A stretch of DNA of 64,000 bases from Parasponia andersonii (Eukaryota; Streptophyta; Magnoliopsida; Rosales; Cannabaceae), in contig JXTB01000520.1 in NCBI GenBank assembly GCA_002914805.1, positions 111,936 to 175,935 of the forward strand, given 5' to 3'. Each line of letters starts with the position of its first letter. Position 1 is the stretch's first letter. The notes beneath the pieces were generated by a model. It searched no databases. It was not told where the DNA came from and saw only the letters and a list, made by a program, of their open reading frames with translations. This document shows, piece by piece, positions 59,888 through 64,000 of the stretch. The position numbers were made by a program, and so were the translations under genes.

Positions 59888-60136
59888 AGAATCTTACACA
59901 CATTGGTGTAGACAAGTTGGAAATTAATTCAATTTTTGACTTGTCTACCTCAATTCCTTTCGATGAAATAATATGGCCAAGAACAATCCTATTTATTACC
60001 ATGAAATGACACTTTTCTCAATTAAGTACAAAATTCTTTTCTTCATACTTTTTCAAGACTTTCTCTAAATTCATTAGACAATCATCGAAAGAATTATCAA
60101 AAACAGAGAAATCACCTATGAAAATCTCAAGAAAGA
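59888..60136 (-). pseudogene. Athila-type reverse transcriptase fragment
   Basis: About 250 bp closely matching 25590-25835 of the full element (AAGTTGGAAATTAATTCAAT, ATATGGCCAAGAAC and GACAATCATCGAAAGAAT). It covers the stretch just after the FMDD active site. Isolated and truncated on both sides. Confidence 0.85.
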
Positions 60137-60720
60137 GATTTAAAGTAAGCTTTGAGACAAAATAGTAAGGGTAAGAGAGTTTGAGTAAATAAATAGCTTT
60201 ATATTATTCTTAGAATGCTTATAATTCTCACAAATGGGACTTGTATACAAATGAACCCAAGGGGTCCTTTATTTAGGCAAATCCTAAACCAACCAAAGGT
60301 TATGATCATACCAAGTGGCATGATCTTATATAGAGTCTAGAATATTCTCAAATAAAGTTACAATATCTACAAAGATATTTACATAGAGAAATCTAAAACA
60401 AGTATGGTCTAGATCCTTCTAAGAGATTCATCCACCATCTTGGTTCTTCCAAGTCATTCGAAGAGTTTCTAGGACTGTCCAATCTATCTAGAACTATTCG
60501 ACCTTGTCTAGAGTTTTCTAGGACTTAGTAGCGCCATCTAGAATCTTTTAATACGGACAAGACATCTCTTGATCATTCTAGAAGTGTTCACCACATTCTA
60601 GGGTCTTCCTCAATGTTTTTGGGTGAGCAGTATATATATAAAGGACCTTGGAGCCATGAGCAATAACATTTAAACTTAGGAAGCCAAATGAGTGGGGTGT
60701 AACATCCGGCTCCTCCTCTC
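60137..60720 (+). promoter_or_regulatory. LTR- or promoter-like segment with heat-shock-type motifs
   Basis: Compositionally distinct, with many CTAGA boxes. A TATATATATAAAGG box at 60631-60644 sits in front of GAGCCATGAGCAATAAC. Upstream are inverted NGAAN/NTTCN arrays: TTCTAGAAGTGTTC (60576-60589) and GAATATTC (60340-60347), plus CTAGAACTATTCG near 60490. This resembles the U3 of an LTR. GTGTAACATCCGGCTCC follows at about 60696. Assignment is by appearance only. Confidence 0.4.
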
Positions 60721-61939
60721 AAAGGTGAGTTTTTATTATATATTTATTATTTTTATTTAATTAATTACTTTTTAGTTGAAAATTTTACTTTTATTAATTT
60801 GTTTGTATTTGGATAATTGATAATTAGTTTAGAGGTTAGTGTATTTATTTTTGTTAACTTTTGATGAATTTTGTAATTTTGATATATTGGTGAAATAATG
60901 AATATGTTAGAAATTTATGTTCCATTAGATATTTGTGATTTGATGAATGTAGAATATTGGATTTTGGTGTTTGTAAAGTTTTTGTGAATTTTGGTTTTTG
61001 GTTTTTGATTGTGGAATAAGATATTTTGTTATTTAGTGGAAAATAAGTGGCACTTTTTGGTATGTGCAAAATTTTAATATGTTTATATTATAGAAAATTA
61101 ATTTTACAATTGTGTGGAATAATATGAAAATTTGATTATGGATAATTTTAGATGAAAATTTATATTCAAAAAGTTTAAGAAAAAAGTTTGTGATATTAGG
61201 AGTAAAAAGTTAGAATAAGTAGAAAAATTTTAATATTGATAGCTTGTGAAATTAAGATTGAAAAAATTATTTTTATAATTATGATTATTTTAGTGAAATT
61301 TTGATGATAAATTTATTGTATGTGTTTATAATTATTCTTAATTATGTTTTAAGTAAATTAGTTTTAAGATAAATACATAATAATTTTAATTGTAAAATAA
61401 TGCCTATAGAAATTATTATTGCATATGAAAAATAAATTATCATTAATTAGTGAAAAAATTAATAATGCATAAACTACCGAAAATGCCCCTGTAGTTACAA
61501 AAATGTCACTACAACTAGTAAAATATCCAAATTACCCGTATATATAATTATATACCCAAAATTACCCCTTTAATTAAAAACAAATATTCATAATACACCT
61601 ATAGTTACTAAAATGCTGCTACAACTAATAAAATAGCTAAATTACCCGTATATGTGAAAAAATACCAAAAATATCCCTCGAAGTAATAAAATAGTCAGAA
61701 TACCCTACAACTAATAAAATTCCAAAAATACCCCTACATTGACAATAATCTCAAAAATACTATGTTAATTATAAAAAATATCTAAAATAAATTTTAACTA
61801 AAATATCCTTACAAGTAATTAATTACTAAAAGTAACATATTTTCACAATAATACCCAAAAATACATATTTAATTTCAATATTATTCTACATTTTTTAATT
61901 ATAATATATTTGTCACTATTATACATGCACATAGCCATG
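60721..61939. repeat. AT-rich DNA with quasi-tandem repeats
   Basis: 61475-61760 contains about eight degenerate units of the form AAAATACCCCTACAACTAATAAAAT. The preceding 700 bp is T/A-rich without coding sequence. Confidence 0.5.
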
Positions 61940-63687
61940 GCCGCTGTGTGATGATGAAAATCTCAACCCTCTAGAGCGTCCTACTAGAATCTCTCAACGA
62001 TGCGAGTTAGGTATTATTCGTTACATATCTATTTTTTTTTTCATTATTTTGGATATGTGGAAGCTGCTTGTTAATATGCTTATTGGAAAACTAAGCTTAA
62101 TGAGCATTTTATAGTCGTTAGGGGAGATAAAAATGCTCTTGACTTGGCCATGGCACGTTCCAAAGTATCTAACAAGATGGATGTTGCGACATTGGGGCGT
62201 TGTTGAGACATTTTTGACCCTCCTGAGTTTCAGATTAGTGTGTGGCTATGAATTATTTAATTATTATTAAGTAATATTATATTTTATCTTAATTAATTTT
62301 TTTTATATATACGATGTCTAAAAGAAATGCTACGAATAGGGCCCATTAGTTAGCTAAGAAAACAACGAGTCGCTTCCATTGTTCACAAACGATATAAGAA
62401 AGTAATAAAATTATGATTTTTCTTATAATATTTTTATTTTTAAAACATTAAATTTTAATAATAAATTATGTCACCTTAAATATTTTTGCAACATAATCCT
62501 ACTACTGGTGAGTTTCAACTAGTTGCTAAGAGTTTCAAAGATTGTTACTTCACTAAACAGACCGGATGGCCGAGTACACAGTTTGAGGTCAATTACATAT
62601 GTCATTAAATAATTTTTTTAAACAAAATTTCTCTTTTTTTTATATACTAATTTTAATTTTTTTTTGGAGAATAAGATGCTTGAGATTTGGAATACTCAGT
62701 CTCAAGCATCTTTTCAATCTGGTTCCAGTTCATCAAATCTTGTCACTAATGCTCATATTACAAAAAAGGTTCTCAGTATACATCGCATATTTAAGAGAAA
62801 TATCGGACTTTAATTGAGTAAATCTACTTCCAGTACTAGATTTATTCTACAGACTCCCCATCGCCAGTACCTGAGGACAAGAGAGTCAGCAATATTTAAC
62901 GACAACCCAGCAATGAAAGGTGGCCACTTAAGAGATGGTAGCTCAACAACAGCGATCACTAGACATTCAGGTGGCATAGATAGCACATGTATAAAGAATT
63001 TTGTCATCTTTTGTACCAGATATCAATATGCCTAGCCTTGCTTATATCCATCTAGAGTCCACTTCGATATCGTTTGGCATGATGCCCCTGCCTCTGCCAT
63101 TGCCACCTCATTTTTCCCATCCTCCACCATCTCATCCAACTCGTCAAGAAGATAAGAATAAATAACTGAGGACGAGGATTTAGGATTGTAGACTTATTTT
63201 CAGTTTTGGACAACTTTTTTTAATATTAATGTCATTTGAATTTTTTTTAATTTTTTAGTAATTATCAATTAATTTGGTTTATCTTGATGTAATTTTATTT
63301 ATTTTAATTTGAATTAGCTTTTATTATTAAAAAATAAATATATAAAAATAATTATTTTAAATTTATTTAAAATAATTAATTACTAAAAAAACAAAAATTT
63401 CATATAAAGCGGCGACAATTTGTAGTCGCTTTAGGTCATTAATTTTATTAATTATTTAATAAAAATAAAAATTCACTCTAAAGCGACGACCTATAAGTCT
63501 GCTAGATAGTAGTTTTGTTGAATTTTTAGTGGGGACTAATATCGCAGCTATAAATTATCTAATACGAGGACCATATTTGTCACCATTTTAGGTATCTATA
63601 CCAGCGAACTTTTAGTGGTGACTCTAAAACAAGGACATTGTCGCCGCTTTATTCATGTCATTGCTCTATTCATGTTTTGTTGTAGTA
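61940..63687 (+). mobile_element. CACTA transposon 3, 3' part
   Basis: The right end, reversed, is TACTACAACAAAACATG (CACTA-type with a first-base change), ending near 63687. Subterminal repeats 63405-63665 carry GCGGCGACAATTTGTAGTCG and AGCGACGACC motifs in both orientations. Inside are decayed second-ORF blocks: ALDLAMARSKVSNKMDVATL (about 62130-62195), SKRNATNRAH (about 62315), GEFQLVAKSFKDCYFTKQTG (about 62500-62560), and a tail ending in acidic TEDEDLGL at about 63187. The same blocks occur in CACTA 1. The left end was not found. Confidence 0.6.
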
Positions 63688-64000
63688 TTTCCTATCACTC
63701 GTTATCAATCCTTGTTCAATCCCTCACTTAATTCTTCCTACAAGGCATTTAACAAAAAGAAAATCACAATAGTTTCTAGAAAAATTTCATTGTTTCTTAT
63801 GATTTTAAAAAGAAACTACAATAATTTTCAAGAAATTTTCGTTGTTTTCTGTGATTTACTTAGCTTCGAGGCATTCTGCTAAGTGAAAACCATAATAGTT
63901 TTTAACTTTCCTATGATTTACTTAGCTATATGGCATTTTGTAAAAAGGAAATCAAGATAGTTTCTATAAAACCTTCGTGGTTGCATGTGATTTATGTAGC
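63688..64000. other. Intergenic DNA at the right edge
   Basis: Contains three diverged copies of a TGATTTACTTAGCT-type phrase (about 63851, 63914 and 63989), with TAGTTTCTAGAAAAATTTCA/TAGTTTCTATAAAACCTTC between them. This is a short tandem repeat cut off by the window edge. No gene. Confidence 0.5.

Overview
The window is a gene-poor, AT-rich (roughly two-thirds or more A+T by eye) stretch of a flowering-plant nuclear genome. GT-AG introns, a plant peroxisomal Mpv17/PMP22 gene, plant-type PLAC8 (cadmium-resistance/FW2.2-like) genes, Athila-type retrotransposons and En/Spm (CACTA) transposons point to a eudicot. I could not name the species. The assembly has one 38-base N gap at 38841-38878.

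Host genes. Intact genes are few and all on the minus strand. A complete seven-exon PMP22-like gene lies at 604-3147. Two complete four-exon PLAC8 genes lie at 16058-17571 and 36598-37503. A third PLAC8 copy at 57528-58235 keeps only exons 3 and 4. A fourth PLAC8-locus relic, only the 3' flank, is at 50467-50932. The PLAC8 copies look like a dispersed tandem family pushed about 20 kb apart by transposons.

Mobile elements. From left to right: fold-back elements (3985-4975, 7296-7640); a 6.6-kb CACTA element with decayed coding regions (8088-14645); a large palindrome (18060-18860); an LTR-like repeat (R1) split by a 10.5-kb Athila-type Ty3 retrotransposon (20328-30801, 5-bp target duplication GAGAC); further copies of the R repeat at 38879-40966 (R2), 43668-50466 in inverse orientation (R3) and 55533-57370 (R4); a probable solo LTR carrying a MITE (41277-42959); a 4.4-kb CACTA element (44989-49428) nested in R3; a LINE remnant (50935-52304); a 2.6-kb TIR element (52307-54870) inside one unit of a tandem duplication; and the 3' part of a third CACTA element (about 61940-63687).

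Most notable. Two transposons carry pieces of host metabolic genes. The Athila element carries, between integrase and its polypurine tract, about the C-terminal two-thirds of a LONELY GUY (LOG) cytokinin-activating enzyme, with one coding block tandemly duplicated. The CACTA element at 44989-49428 carries at least two exons of a diaminopimelate decarboxylase (lysine biosynthesis) gene. Both captured copies are broken by stops or frameshifts, so they are more likely sources of regulatory RNA or raw material than enzymes. The nested insertions allow relative dating: R1 before Athila, R3 before CACTA-2, and the LINE/LTR tandem duplication before the 2.6-kb TIR element.
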